DNA of 64,000 bases from Diabrotica undecimpunctata (Eukaryota > Arthropoda > Insecta > Coleoptera > Chrysomelidae), in the NCBI RefSeq assembly GCF_040954645.1, contig NC_092806.1, positions 161,816,328 through 161,880,327 on the forward strand, in the 5' to 3' direction. Positions 1 to 10,950 of the stretch are shown piece after piece. Made by a program: the position numbers and the translations under genes. A model generated the notes under the pieces. The model worked only from the letters and a program-made list of their open reading frames with translations, was not told the DNA's origin and did no database searches. Numbering within the stretch: position 1 is the stretch's first letter; each line of letters starts with the position of its first letter.

Positions 1-179
1 AAGGGGGTAATAAATTGCATGTGAGACTAAGATTATATCAGAACTTAGTGCTAAACTTCTATTATTACTAAAAATCAATAAAAGGTCAGATAATACACTG
101 ACTATGTAGTACTAGAGAAAAAACATGTACAATATTTTCTACGAGCAACTGGTCTAGGAAGATAAGTATCATTAGCCTA

Positions 180-1737
180 TCAAACTATATATATATGTTT
201 TCTGTCCATCCATTCATCTTCTTTGATAGATCTATCTCTCATTATGTGCCGTACATTTTCTTCCCAGGCAACTGAAGGCCTTCCTCTTCTTCTTCTTTGT
301 TGTGGTATGTAATTTAAAGCTTTCTTTGGACATCTATCTTCGTTCATTCGCTTCACATGACCATACCACACTAGTTGTCTCGTTTCAATTCTGTCTACAC
401 TGGAATATACAGTATTTGTCCTCCTTTTAATATCTTCGTTCCTGATATGATCTTTTTTGGATACACCACACGCTTTCCTTAGAAAATCCATTTCTTCTAC
501 TTCTAATTTTTTTCTATCTTTTTTCGTGATCTGCTAAACTTCTGCCCATAAGTCGTAATAGGCTGTACCAAGGTTTGATAGATTGTCAATTTCGTTTCTT
601 GTCTAATATCTTTAGACCATAGTAGAGAGTTTAGAATGTTTATCGCTTTTTTTCCCTGCTGCGTTATGTTTTCGATGTCTCTTTTGGTAGTGCCTTCTTT
701 AGATATTATAGATCCGAGATATTTATATTCATTGCATGTTTTTGTGTTTCTAATTTCTAACTCTAAATCTTCTTCACCATCACCTATTTTAAGATACTCT
801 GTCTTTGACATATTCATATTGAGGCCCCATTTTTCAAATCCTTTCTTTAGTTTTCTAAACATATAGTCCATGTCTTCCTCATCATTCGCTACGACTACCT
901 GATCATCTGCGAAAAATAAAGTTAGACATTTAGCACCACCTATATCTATTCCTGTTCCGGATACTTGTTTCCTCTACTGCTCTAGCGATGATTAAATATA
1001 TATTTTAAATAAGGTCGGAGATAGACAACATCCTTGTTTAAGCCCCTATGTTATTAAAAATGATTCAGATATAAAGTTTCCTTCTTTAACGACATTTCTT
1101 GCATTTTGGTATATATTTGCGGTAGCATCCACATACTCTCTACTGAGACCTACTTTCATCAATGTTTGAAACTGTTTTTTTAATGGTACCGTATCGTATG
1201 CCTTCTTTAAATCCACAAACAATAGGTGGATAGATAGATTCTTGCCTTCCGTTTTTCGATTACTTGCTTCAGAACGAATATACCATCAGTGCACGATCTT
1301 CCTACACGAAATCCATTTTGTTCTTCTATGTCTTCGTATTCTGATTCTATTCATTCTTTTATTATTCGACCGTACAACCTCTCCACTGAGCTAATAACAG
1401 TTATTCCCCTAGAATTACAGCATTTGCGTTTATCCCCTTTCTTGATTATTGAGCTGATGTATCCAACATTCCAATCATCAGGGATATTTTGTCCTTTTAA
1501 GCATTTGTTAAATAGTTGAATCAACATCTCATGTAATAGTTTTGGTCTATACTTTACCAACTCAATTAGGATGTCTCCAGGTCCTGCTGCTTTACCGTAT
1601 CTTTTGAGAGCATCGCTTAACTCTCCGGTTGTTATCTCAATTATTTGTGTATGTTCGAATATTTCTTCCATTTCGATCTTTTGGAATTTACATCTATTCT
1701 CTGTCAGTAAGACCTCATAATGGTGTTTCCACTGTTT
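180..1737 (-). pseudogene. RT and C-terminal domain of the RTE-like LINE (broken)
   Basis: Three open blocks (1671-1351, 871-503, 491-180) in different frames together spell the second half of the LINE protein. The first holds AAGPGDILIELVKY, IPDDWN and NSRGITV, typical of the RT finger region. The region between 1350 and 872 contains the palm and the FADD box but has several stops. The second block has the TEYLKIG...YKYLG segment that follows the palm. The last block is the basic C-terminal tail (RRRRGRPSVAWEENV). The frame breaks and the internal stops show it is not translated as one protein. Confidence 0.8.
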
Positions 1738-1794
1738 TAGATCTATTAACTTTATATTGTTCTGAAGCTATTTTCTTGTGGCATTTTAAATTAA

Positions 1795-2105
1795 TTTATA
1801 TTTAAATGGGAATAAGCCACAATTAAAGGTTAAAATACGTTTATTGACGTTTCAATTTCCACTTCGGAAATCGTTCTCAAAATACAAACATTAGTAAATT
1901 AAACAAATTTTGTTTTTTGTTACTTAGTGAAAAAATTCTTCTAATAATTTAATTTTATCTGACTCATCTATATTGACAATTCAGACATACCTTATACATT
2001 TTAAAGTAGAAGACTTTAAAATGATATTGCCAATATTGTTGAGTTGCGTTCCTGGGACGACTTTACTTATAAGATAGTTCATTCGATTACATGAAATCAA
2101 CTTTA
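1795..2105 (-). repeat. Penelope terminal repeat, left copy (inverted relative to 3386-3694)
   Basis: This segment is the near-exact reverse complement of 3386-3694 with only scattered mismatches. Read on the minus strand it contains a short hairpin, ATTTCC-GAAGT-GGAAAT, followed by TGAAACGTCAATAAA, an arrangement that also occurs in other Penelope-type terminal repeats. It lies downstream of the ORF in the same sense. Confidence 0.85.
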
Positions 2106-2363
2106 ACTTGAGAATATCCGTCAGAAAAGATCATAACATGTAATTCGTCTTTAAAAAGACAAATACATGCCATGATGACAGTAAAATTCTCCTGTTAGTG
2201 ATTCCATAGTAAATTATGAGGGAAAAACCAGGAAAAAAACCTCATAATACTATCCCGACATGGTAAGTATTTGATCGTGCATTTAGTTTACCTTCAATAA
2301 ACACCAAATTCCGATTTTATATGTTTGTTATTTAAAAAACATAAATGATGTATTCTCTATATG

Positions 2364-3394
2364 TTACTGACTTACCAATACTGGTATTTTCCTTTTAATA
2401 ACTTCCTCTTTCAATATGGGTAACCAGATCCTACTACATTCTGCCGAGGAATTCGCGACACAATTGGTCTCATTTAGCATAATTAGAGCTGCTTCTTTGA
2501 TTTTTCTCTTTTTACCATCCGTTTCTTTTAGGACTATATTTGAATCATTCCATTGAACCCTATGTTCATTATCCCATGCGTGTTTACAGATTTGAGATCT
2601 ATCAAATTCTCTATTTTTAATATAGGATTGATGTTCACTTATTCTAACATTTAATGGTCTTGATGTTTCACCTAAATAAAACTGATCGCATTCACAAGGT
2701 ATTTTATAAATGCAATTCTTTGTCCTTTCTTGTTCATTGTTAGGTTTGGTTTTGGACAAGATAGATCTCAACGTGTTTGTTGTTTTGAATGTTGTTGAAA
2801 TGTTGAATTTATTTCCTATCCTTTTAAGCCTTTCCGATAATCCTTTTATGTATGGTATTGTTATTGTTCTCGTATTATTCCTTGCATATGCTGTAGGATC
2901 TCGTTCTAAGTTGTTTTGTTCTATTCGATCGATTGTTGAAAATTCCTTATTTATAAACGATAAAGGATAATCATTTTTTAATAAAACAGATGTTAACAAA
3001 TGTTTTTCCTCCAAGAACGAATTTTCGTTAGAACAAGTAATTTTGGCTCTATCGTATAAGGATTTAATAATTCCCTTTTTAATATTAATATTGTGATTTG
3101 ATTTGAAATTTAAATATCTGTTGGTGTGTGTTGGTTTTCTATACACCTGAGTTTCGTATCCAGTATCGTTCTTAGAGATTAAAACATCCAGAAAAGGTAA
3201 TGTGTTATTATATTCCTTTTCTATGGTAAATGTTATTGTTTCTTCTTTATCGTTTATATCATTTAGGAATGTGTCCAACAACTCTGATCCATGAGGCCAT
3301 ATTGAGAATACATCATCTACATACCTCCACCATACTGAGGGTTTTAAATTTTGTTTAGAAATAATATTTGTTTCAAAAACAAAAAAAAGTTGAT
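2364..3394 (-). pseudogene. Penelope reverse transcriptase (C-terminal part) fused to GIY-YIG endonuclease
   Basis: The frame is open from the inner edge of the right terminal repeat (about 3394) to a stop at 2364, about 343 codons, with no internal stop. Near its start it carries WWRYVDDVFSIW, the Penelope form of the RT catalytic box (YVDD near 3323-3334). It continues with LPFLDVLI and YRKPTHTNRYL, typical of Penelope thumb regions. The C-terminal part holds IYKIPCECDQFYLGETSRPL and an R..EH segment, the GIY-YIG nuclease, which nicks the target. The RT fingers and first palm motif are missing, so this is a 5'-truncated copy. No natural start codon is present; a TTG near 3281 is only an artefact of ORF calling. 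Confidence 0.88.
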
Positions 3395-3694
3395 TTCATG
3401 TAATCGACTGAACTATCTTATAAGTAAAGTCGTCCCAGGAACGCAACTCAACAATATTGGCAATATCATTTTAAAGTCTTCTACTTTAAAATGTATAAGG
3501 TATGTCTGAATTGTCAATATAGATGAGTCAGATAAAATTAAATTATTAGAAGAATTTTTCACTAAGTAACAAAAAACAAAATTTGTTTAATTTACTAGTG
3601 TTTGTATTTTGAGAACGATTTCCGAAGTGGAAATTGAAACGTCAATAAACGTATTTTAACCTTTAATTGTGGCTTATTCCCATTTAAATATAAA
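3386..3694 (+). repeat. Penelope terminal repeat, right copy
   Basis: Inverted partner of 1795-2105. Its inner edge truncates the RT reading frame at about 3394, so the repeat is joined directly to a 5'-shortened coding part. The hairpin with the GAAACGTCAATAAA tail lies at about 3605-3650, here antisense to the ORF. Confidence 0.85.
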
Positions 3695-4043
3695 TCTATT
3701 AACTTTAAGTTAGATTTTTCCTTTCCTTTCCTCCGGAGAGACTTTATCACCTTCCACTCTTGCCCAACTCTTGTTCCACCCATGTGCACCTATCCACTTC
3801 TGCAGATCTTCGATCCCACATCTCATTTTAACTTTTCACTATTTCTCTCTTTATATCTCGATTTAATTTTTTATATATCTTGTAATCTTCCCCAAAGCTT
3901 TACTTGCAGCCTCATGAATGCATTTTTTAAGTTGCTAGTATAATTCTTCCCCTGATATATTTTCTCGTTACACATTTTGTAATTTTGTGGCCAGTCGTAA
4001 TTTGTAAAGAAATTTCGTTGAATCTTCTTTTAAGCTTTCTAGG

Positions 4044-4583
4044 TTATATATATATAGGGGATGTTACTTCTTGTTCCTTTTCTATATTCTGTACCTGAGT
4101 GTTATTGTTTTTGCGATAGTTAACTATCACGTTGACCATAAGTAAACGATGGTCGGATCCACATTCTGATCCACAGTATACCCTTACGTCAGTTGTTTTC
4201 AGCTGGGAAGTTTGACGTTGGATTACATAGTCGATTATCCAGCGCAGATTCCTAGTAGGTTGTATCCATGTAAATTTGTAGATGTCTCTATGTTGAAAAA
4301 AGCCATTCATAATTTTGAGAGACATTGTTTCACAAAAATCTCTAAGACGCATTCCGTTGTCATTGGTTATTTGTTCCCCATATCTTCCTACGACTCTGTT
4401 ATTTTCTTCTCTTCCTACTCTGCTGTTTAAATCTCCTAGTATAAAGATTTCACAGTTTGATTTAACTTCAGAGAGTATTTCAGTCATCTTGTTGTAGAAA
4501 TCGTCTTTACTTTCTTGATCTGCATCTTCATTTGGGGCATACACTCCGATAATTACGATGTGGTGTCCATTCTTTTTACTCAA
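4044..4583 (-). pseudogene. AP-type endonuclease domain of the RTE-like LINE
   Basis: A 179-residue open segment carries the exonuclease-endonuclease-phosphatase core used by non-LTR elements to nick target DNA: GVYAPNED near the start, ILGDLNSRVG in the middle, TWIQPTRN...WIIDYVI, and a final GSDHRLLM catalytic Asp-His. It lies upstream, in the minus-strand sense, of the RT of the same element but is cut off from it by the Penelope insertion and by decay between 3708 and 4044. It is probably the type of sequence that automated annotation calls 'craniofacial development protein 2-like'. No start codon can be trusted; the domain is a fragment. Confidence 0.85.
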
Positions 4584-4605
4584 TTCACCCCATCAATACA
4601 GGCAG

Positions 4606-5059
4606 AGTTACCTATATGATATTTATTTATATTTTATTATTAATATTTGGTCTGAATTTTATAGGTTTGTCATAAGTAAACAATGGATGCTTTGTTAATA
4701 TGTCAACAGATGGCGTTAGGGGCAAACAATAATTTATTGAATTTGTTTAAAATATAAGAAATAAATAAATAATAAAATTACTTAATTTAATTTTAAATAT
4801 AATATTTATATTTCAAAAATACAGAAAACATAATATGAAGCTCTGCGCTAATCTACAGTATCGCCTACTACTCCACTTTTTTACAGATAACCGAATATGA
4901 AGCTCATAAAAACTAAAATACCTAGAAAGAGAAACCAGCTAATTAAAAATTGTGTGAATAAAATAATAATTAGCTAGTGCATATCCTTGCAGTAACATTG
5001 ACCAAAATGTTTTTCAAAAGTTCCTGTTTTCTACGTTTCAAAATACATGTTTAATAGAC
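4606..5059. other. Non-coding stretch between LINE and fold-back element
   Basis: AT-rich sequence without a convincing ORF, splice sites in context, or an RNA gene. I see no repeat that I can tie to the neighbours. Confidence 0.5.
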
Positions 5060-7173
5060 TAGGCGGAATCTGTAGAAATTAAGACCATAATGGACATTTT
5101 CCATAGGAAGCTATTTTTTTGCTGGAATCCCTTCAGGATGTGCCCAATATCGATAATCACGATATGCGCCAGTCGCAAACCCTGTGCTAAATTTTTTATT
5201 TAACAAAATCTGAAACCAATTGAAAATTTCTCATTTTTTTGCTCCTATTTTCGTTTATAATTCGGAAAATACTGATCCTAGAGAAAAAATTATAAGAAGT
5301 TAAAAGTTTCGTTATTCAATTTTACACAATATTTCGTTAGCTAGAAATTGAAAATTTAATGTTTATTGTTGAAAAAATAGCAATAATTGGAAAGACTTTC
5401 TAAACTTGACTTACAAGCTCCATATTCCGCCTAGAAAAACTTTTTAATATGTTTAAAACGTGTGCTAAATTTTGTTAAGATCGGTCGGATAGGTTTTGCA
5501 TAATAATTTTGCAATCCAGCCTACTGAAAAAAAATCGCAAATTTTCAATTTTATAGTAGGCCCTAAATAAGGCTCTCAGATAGTTGCAAATTTTTTTACA
5601 CATAAAGGAAGGCTCAAACTTTCAAACGTTTTTGGTAAAATTAAAATCGGTTTACTAAGAGAGCCTAGAATTTTTTTTTAAGTTTTAAATATTTTTTAGG
5701 CTTATAAACAAATTGAATAACTTTACGAGCTTTAAACATATCCTTCCAAAAAAAGAAAAAGACTTTAAAAAAAATTATTGAAGATTGAGTGAAAATAAAG
5801 TTTATTTATGAAAAAAAAAAAGTTTTTTTCGTTCGCCTTTGTTTTAACAATTTAAATTATTTATCAATTTATAAATACATATTTGTTTACTAAAAGTAAC
5901 AATTTACTTCAATGTATAAATTGCAAGCTCAAAAAAATGCATGAAGAAAAAATGTAATTACTTGTTTAACATACAATTGTTTATTGCAAATTTCCCAATT
6001 TGCAATTAAAAATGGTATTTGAAAATATGATATTTGAAATCCTAGTCGTCCGAGACAGCGATTCAAAAAAAAGCAAAATTGGTTAACAAGAAGCCGAGAT
6101 AATGCAATTTTTAGCGCGCGCTATGATTTTGAACTCGCCGATTCACATTTCGAGTGAATGTCACCTACCACCACCTCTCATGCATTCCGAGCGACATTTT
6201 ACGCGCAAACGGTTTTTTATTTGTCTTTTTTATGGATGTTGGCATGAAGCGCATTACGTAAAACTTTTGATATAAAAAGTACTTGAGAAGGCGAGGGTAT
6301 TTGTTTAAAAACGAGCCCTATATCACTTATGGTTACACGGCAAATGTATGCCAACTTTGACCTTCAATATCTCGGCAACCAGTAAGCCGAATGTGTCTTT
6401 TTTTAAAGAAGCGTCTTTTAATGATCTTTAAGTGTATAAATTTTGAAATTGAAATGTTTAAAGCTCGTAAAGTTATTAAATTTGTTTATAAGCCTAATAT
6501 ATAAAAAAAAATGTTTAAAACTTTAAAAAAAATTCTAGGCTCTTCTAGTGAACCGATTTGAATTTTACAAAAAGCGTTTGAAAGTTTGAGTCTTCCTTTA
6601 AGTTTAAAAAAATTTGCAACTATCTGAGGGCCTTATTTAGGGCCTACTATAAATTTGAAAATTTGCGATTTTTTTCCAGTAGGCTGGATTGCAAAATTAT
6701 TATGCAAAACCTATCCGACCGATCTTAACAAAATTTAGCACACGTTTTAAACATATTAAAAGGTTTTTCTTGGCGGAATATGGAGCTGGTAAGTCAAGTT
6801 TAGAAAGTCGAAAACATTTAAAGGATTAACTTCATTTTTTTGTACTTTTTTTCCAATTATTGCTATTTTTTCAACAATAAACATTAAATTTTCAATTTCT
6901 AGCTAACGAAATATTGTGTAAAATTGAATAACGAAACTTTTAACTTGTTATAATTTTTTCTCTAGGATCAATATTTTCCGAATTATAAACGAAAATAGGA
7001 GCAAAAAAATGAGAAATTTTCAATTGTTTTCAGATTTTGTTAAATAAAAAATTTAGCACAGGGTTTGCGACTGGCGCATATCGTAATTATCGATATTGGG
7101 CACATCTTGAAGCGATTCCAGCAAAAAAATAGCTTCCTATGGAAAATGTCCAATCCAAAACAGATCCCGCCTA
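5060..7173. mobile_element. 2.1-kb fold-back element with arms of about 0.7 kb
   Basis: The left arm (5060 to about 5742) and the right arm (about 6455 to 7173) are reverse complements of each other with a few indels; for example GATCGGTCGGATAGGTTTTG near 5485 reappears inverted near 6710. The termini are TAGGCGG and CCGCCTA, and GAC borders both ends, so a 3-bp target duplication is possible. The 0.7-kb centre has no ORF and no transposase motif. It looks like a non-autonomous DNA transposon with very long inverted repeats. I cannot name its family; a Polinton-derived or fold-back type element would fit. Confidence 0.75.
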
Positions 7174-7176
7174 GAC

Positions 7177-7650
7177 TATAAAGGTACATCTTCCGTTAAA
7201 AAACGACATCTAAGAGCCAATTCATTACTCCGTGCTAATTAACGTAAACTTTCCTTACTAACAGAATCCATTGCTCCATTCGGATAAACTTCTAATTTCC
7301 GGTTCTCAGCATTCGTTTCTGATTTTGTTAAAGTTGTACATTTAAATAGATCTTTCATAATGCAATCTACAGTTCCCCGAATAATACTCGAGGCCCTGGT
7401 AATTATTCCGCCTTTCGTTTGAAGTCGAAACAGCTAAAGGTAATTTCGGCGTCAACAACTGACGGAAACTTTACGGATAGTGGACGAATGCCAATATAAT
7501 ACGTTTGTTATCAAAGTGGTGCATTTAAATAACGTGTTTATTATAACTTTGCAGAATGTGTACGATATGAACACAAAATGGCAGTTCCAATCATCAGTAA
7601 ATAATTATTTCTCTTAGTTGGTGTTTGTACAAAGGTCACCTGTACCTAGT
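7177..7650. other. Non-coding stretch, nothing recognised
   Basis: No ORF, RNA gene or repeat partner recognised. Composition is slightly less AT-rich than the adjacent fold-back element. Confidence 0.4.
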
Positions 7651-7730
7651 TTTTAACCTTTTCTTCTTGTTGTTTTTATTATATTTAGCCTGAAATCTAT
7701 TCTTGTTAAGTTTAAAGCTGAAATTTCCCC

Positions 7731-8463
7731 ACTTCTTCTTCTTCTTAGGATGCCTGTCCATTCCGAACGTTGGCGCTCATTCTGGCTATGATGACTTTGT
7801 TGGTTGCTATACGGACGGAATAGCTGTGTTGAGGTCTTTCTATACCATGCTCTCAGGTTTAGCAAGCCAGGATATTCTTCTTCCCCCTGGGGCCCTTTTT
7901 CCTTCAATTTTACCTTGCAAAATGCATTGGAGTAGCTCGTATCTGCCTTGATTTCTCATCTACCGCAGATTATTGAGCTTGACTCCATTTATTGAGATGC
8001 CTTCATCAATATCTTTTACAGCATCTTCAAAAATGTGCTCCGAGTACAGATTGAATATCTGTGGTGAAATTATGCACCCCTGTCTCACTACCCTTAAGAT
8101 TTTGACCTGATCTGTATATTCTTCATCTATTCGGGTCCCTGTCCTCTTCAGCACTTCCATCATTTGTTCATGCCTGACTCTATCGAAAGCCTTCTTGCAA
8201 TCAATCAGGCATGCAAAAACATTACAGCTGATATCTCTACATTTCTGAAACAATACCTGCAGTCTAAATAAAACTTCCGTCGTACCACCGGCGTTTACAA
8301 ATCCAAACTGATTGGGCGCAATTTGTTCCTCGCATTTCTGGTAAATTCTTTTGTGGATGACGTTTTCAAAAAATGTTTTTAAAATTGCACAAAAATCATT
8401 TGACATGTCAAATAAATCTGATTTTACCCAAAATTGCTCATTTTGAATAACCCTACTCACCAT
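7731..8463 (-). mobile_element. Family B LINE, copy 1 (internally deleted)
   Basis: The minus strand from 8463 to 7960 encodes RT with PNQFGFVNAGGTTE, CLIDCKKAFDRVRH and VVRQGCIISPQIFN. The frame then jumps straight to the C-terminal tail (NLRAWYRKTSTQLFR, about 7907-7750), so the palm YADD box and the thumb are deleted at about 7958. The 3' end is a GAA-repeat tail (read as CTTCTT at 7731-7746), shared with the other copies of this family. The nearby ORFs are frameshifted, so the copy is dead. Confidence 0.8.
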
Positions 8464-8479
8464 AACACTCTACAAACTT

Positions 8480-8720
8480 TATTGAAGCACATGTGTCCAC
8501 CTTTTAGGGTACAGATATTACCAAACAATTAGTTTTTAATCTATAGTTAGGTAGTTATTGAATATGGAACCTTGTTTGTCATTTTACTGAAAATGCTTCC
8601 AGATAGACATTCATAGTTCTTCCCAATGACCCTTTAATTGTTTTAAATTATGTATAAGTAGAGTAACAAAGCGAACACTAACCCAGTGCATCCCAATAAT
8701 TGATTGGTAACTTTTCGTGG
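8480..8720. other. Short non-coding spacer between two family B LINE copies
   Basis: Nothing recognised. It contains no clear target-site duplication for either neighbour. Confidence 0.4.
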
Positions 8721-9680
8721 GTCTTCTTCTTCTTCTTCTTGTTCCTATCCGTTTCGGATGTTGGAAATCATATTGGCAATCATGACCTTGCTCGCTGCGG
8801 CTCGAAACAGCTCCGTTGAGGTTTTCTTAAACCATGTTCTTAAATTCCGCAGCCATGATATTCTCCTTCTACCTGGTCCTCGCTTACGTTTGACTTTACC
8901 TTGCAATATAGACTGCAGCAGGGAGTAACGGTGCTGATTTCTCATAACGTGTCCCAGATATTGCAATTTTATGCGTTTGATCGTAAACACAATCTCTGGT
9001 TCCTTCTTCATTTTTTCTAGAACTTCCTTGTTCGTGATCCTTGCTGTCCATGATATTCTCAGCATTCTTCTATAAAGCCACATCTCAAATGCTTCAAGTT
9101 TTTTAATAGTGGTGTCTGTAAGCGTCCATGCCTCCGCCCCATACAACAACACAGAGAAAACATAGCATCTCAAATGTCTCATTTTTGTATCTAGGGATAT
9201 GTTGTGACTTTTGAAGACGCTCTATCTGCGTCCCATTAATGTATAGATGAGCCCCATTTATATTCTCCTTGCTGATAATCATTTGTTTCGTTTTGTGGGT
9301 ATTAATGTTTAGTCCGTACTGTTGACTGTACTCGTTTATTCTGTCCATTAGCCTCTGAAGTCCCTGTAAACTATCTGCTATCACCATGGTGTCGTCGGCA
9401 TATCTAACATTGTTTACTCTTTCACCATTTAGAAGGATGCCTTCGTCTATTCCGTAAAGAGCCTCGTTAAAAATTTTCTCTGAGTACATATTAAATATCA
9501 ACGGCGATAGGATACATCCCTGTCTAACTCCACGTAGTATTTTTATGTGATCTGTTTCTTCTCCGTTAATTTTCATGTATGCGGTCTGATTCCAGTATAG
9601 TTCTGAAATTATTCTGAGGTCTTTGTCATCCAGGTCTGCTTCTTTTGAAATGTTTATCATCTTTTGATGATTTCATCCGT
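8721..9680 (-). mobile_element. Family B LINE, copy 2 (5'-truncated, small internal deletion)
   Basis: Minus strand 9660-9183 encodes the RT centre: SELYWNQTAYMKING, ILRGVRQGCILSPLIFN and VRYADDTMVIAD, followed by a thumb segment. A frameshift and deletion near 9183-9195 join it to 9182-8745, which encodes VLLYGAEAWTLTD, FEMWLYRRMLRISWT and a basic tail with RGPGRRRISWLRNLRTW. The element ends in a GAA-repeat tail (CTTCTT at 8721-8741). The 5' end is lost before the FIDFEKAFD box. It is a non-functional copy of the same family as 60544-61727. Confidence 0.85.
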
Positions 9681-10034
9681 GGGTCTACAGGATCATATTA
9701 CAGGTGTGAATAGGTTATAACCAAATAAAGTCCTAGTGTTGCTATGAGAGGGTTCTGTGTAGCCTTGATTTAAGAGCTTTGGGCGTACCAGGACCAAATA
9801 AAACTTCATAGGTGTTGGCAAAGATCTTACATAAAATAGTCCGAAGGGTTTGTACTTCATAGAAGATGTACTATAAGTCAATTGACTCCATTAAGACTGA
9901 TGTGGAACAGACTACCAGAAAAAAAAAAACCTTCGATACCGAATACGGGTCATATTGTAATACTTGAAAATGTATAGAGGGGTAAGGAAATCTTTTACTT
10001 TCATCGGTATACATATTAGTGTTACATATTATAT

Positions 10035-10113
10035 TAAATTGGAGATCACTGGATCTATGAATAAAAGTGGACCCGAAATTGATCCTTGAGGTACTCCAGG
10101 CCAAACTAAGAAT
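10035..10113 (-). mobile_element. Small LINE RT fragment (GVPQGS box)
   Basis: One minus-strand frame reads PGVPQGSISGPLLFIDPVI, the RT box B of CR1/Jockey-like LINEs, but only about 25 codons can be followed before homology fades. The sequence around it (9690-10130) has no other recognisable coding content. Confidence 0.5.
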
Positions 10114-10950
10114 GAGCCCTAACACGAAATTTTCATTTCCATTATGATTTAATGTTTGTAATTTCGCAAATATGGAACAAATACTTATAATTCTTTGTGA
10201 TATTTAGAGTTCCAACCCTTTCTCCCAATAAAATTCACTCCGTATATATTCATCTCACGCCCCGAAACGAGTTTAACACTTTTAGTCTTTTGAACTGTAC
10301 CCTTTTAGCTGTATAACTTTCCATAATAATATCCTTTCCCAGTGATTAAATTTATTAAATACAATGGAAAGTTTCCATGCAGCCCAATTGAGTTTGGCAA
10401 CATTTGTTATTTTAGGATACACAATATCCTGAGCGTATTTAAAATCTGACGGGGTGGAGTATGTTTCGTAAGTTAATAGAAAATATAATGGAAATGTAAT
10501 AAAGAGCGTAATATAAAAGGAACGTTTTATATGTATGTATTCAGTGAGTTTGTACCAATCGCATTTTATTCAATTTTGGGGACAATAAGATTATCCGTAG
10601 GTTTTGTGGGAGACGGGCCGCTTTGTAATCGGTGAATATCGCTTTTTGTGATGGAAAAAGGTTTTGATTTTTACGGAAACAGTGGATGATTTTTAAATTT
10701 TTTTATATTGTTACGGCTTTTATTTAACTACAAATCCTCCACGAATTTTTTTCAAATTTCACCAAGTTTTACAGGAATATAGTGTTCTATATCCCAACAT
10801 TATATTGGAGAGGGTGACTCACTCTCAAAAACGAAATCTGACACCGTGAACTATTGAATAATTCCACAATTTCTCCACAATTAATTCTATCGTGATATCT
10901 CTGTAGAGTATAGATCCCGATGCATGTAGTCCGCGTCATAGTAAGTGACG
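10114..10950. other. Non-coding stretch, nothing recognised
   Basis: AT-rich with no supported ORF. No tRNA, microsatellite or obvious TIR pair. Confidence 0.4.

Larger units (their letters stand above)
1755..3693 (-). mobile_element. Penelope-like retroelement with inverted terminal repeats, nested in the RTE-like LINE
   Basis: The block is flanked by a 14-bp direct repeat, ATCTATTAACTTTA, at 1741-1754 and 3694-3707, which I read as the target-site duplication. Inside are two inverted copies of a repeat of about 310 bp and, between them, a minus-strand ORF with a Penelope RT end and a GIY-YIG nuclease. About 40 bp lie between the left duplication and the left repeat, like the one-sided extension known from Penelope elements. 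The host LINE resumes on both sides, so this insertion is younger than the LINE. Confidence 0.85.
181..4605 (-). mobile_element. RTE-type non-LTR retrotransposon (family A, copy 1), split by a Penelope-like element
   Basis: On the minus strand the order is 5' endonuclease (about 4605-4044), then reverse transcriptase (about 1740-880), then a C-terminal domain (871-180), the layout of RTE-type LINEs that encode endonuclease plus RT. RT shows a FADDQVVV catalytic box near 888-915 and a palm/finger segment with PGDILIELVKY. The C-terminal part has the WYGHVKRM...RRRRGRPSVAW signature that recurs in three other copies here. Many stops and frameshifts break it, so it is a dead copy. The 3' end runs into a short TA tract (183-194). 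A Penelope element sits at 1755-3693. The 5' end fades near 4605. Clade assignment is from remembered motif style, not a tree. Confidence 0.85.

Noticed and set aside
3281..3281. TTG as a start codon for the Penelope ORF
   Set aside because: The same frame is open and conserved upstream through the YVDD box; the true start is missing because the copy is truncated.
7703..7951. Plus-strand frame opposite the family B LINE
   Set aside because: Antisense shadow of the LINE tail; its sense strand matches the known LINE wording.
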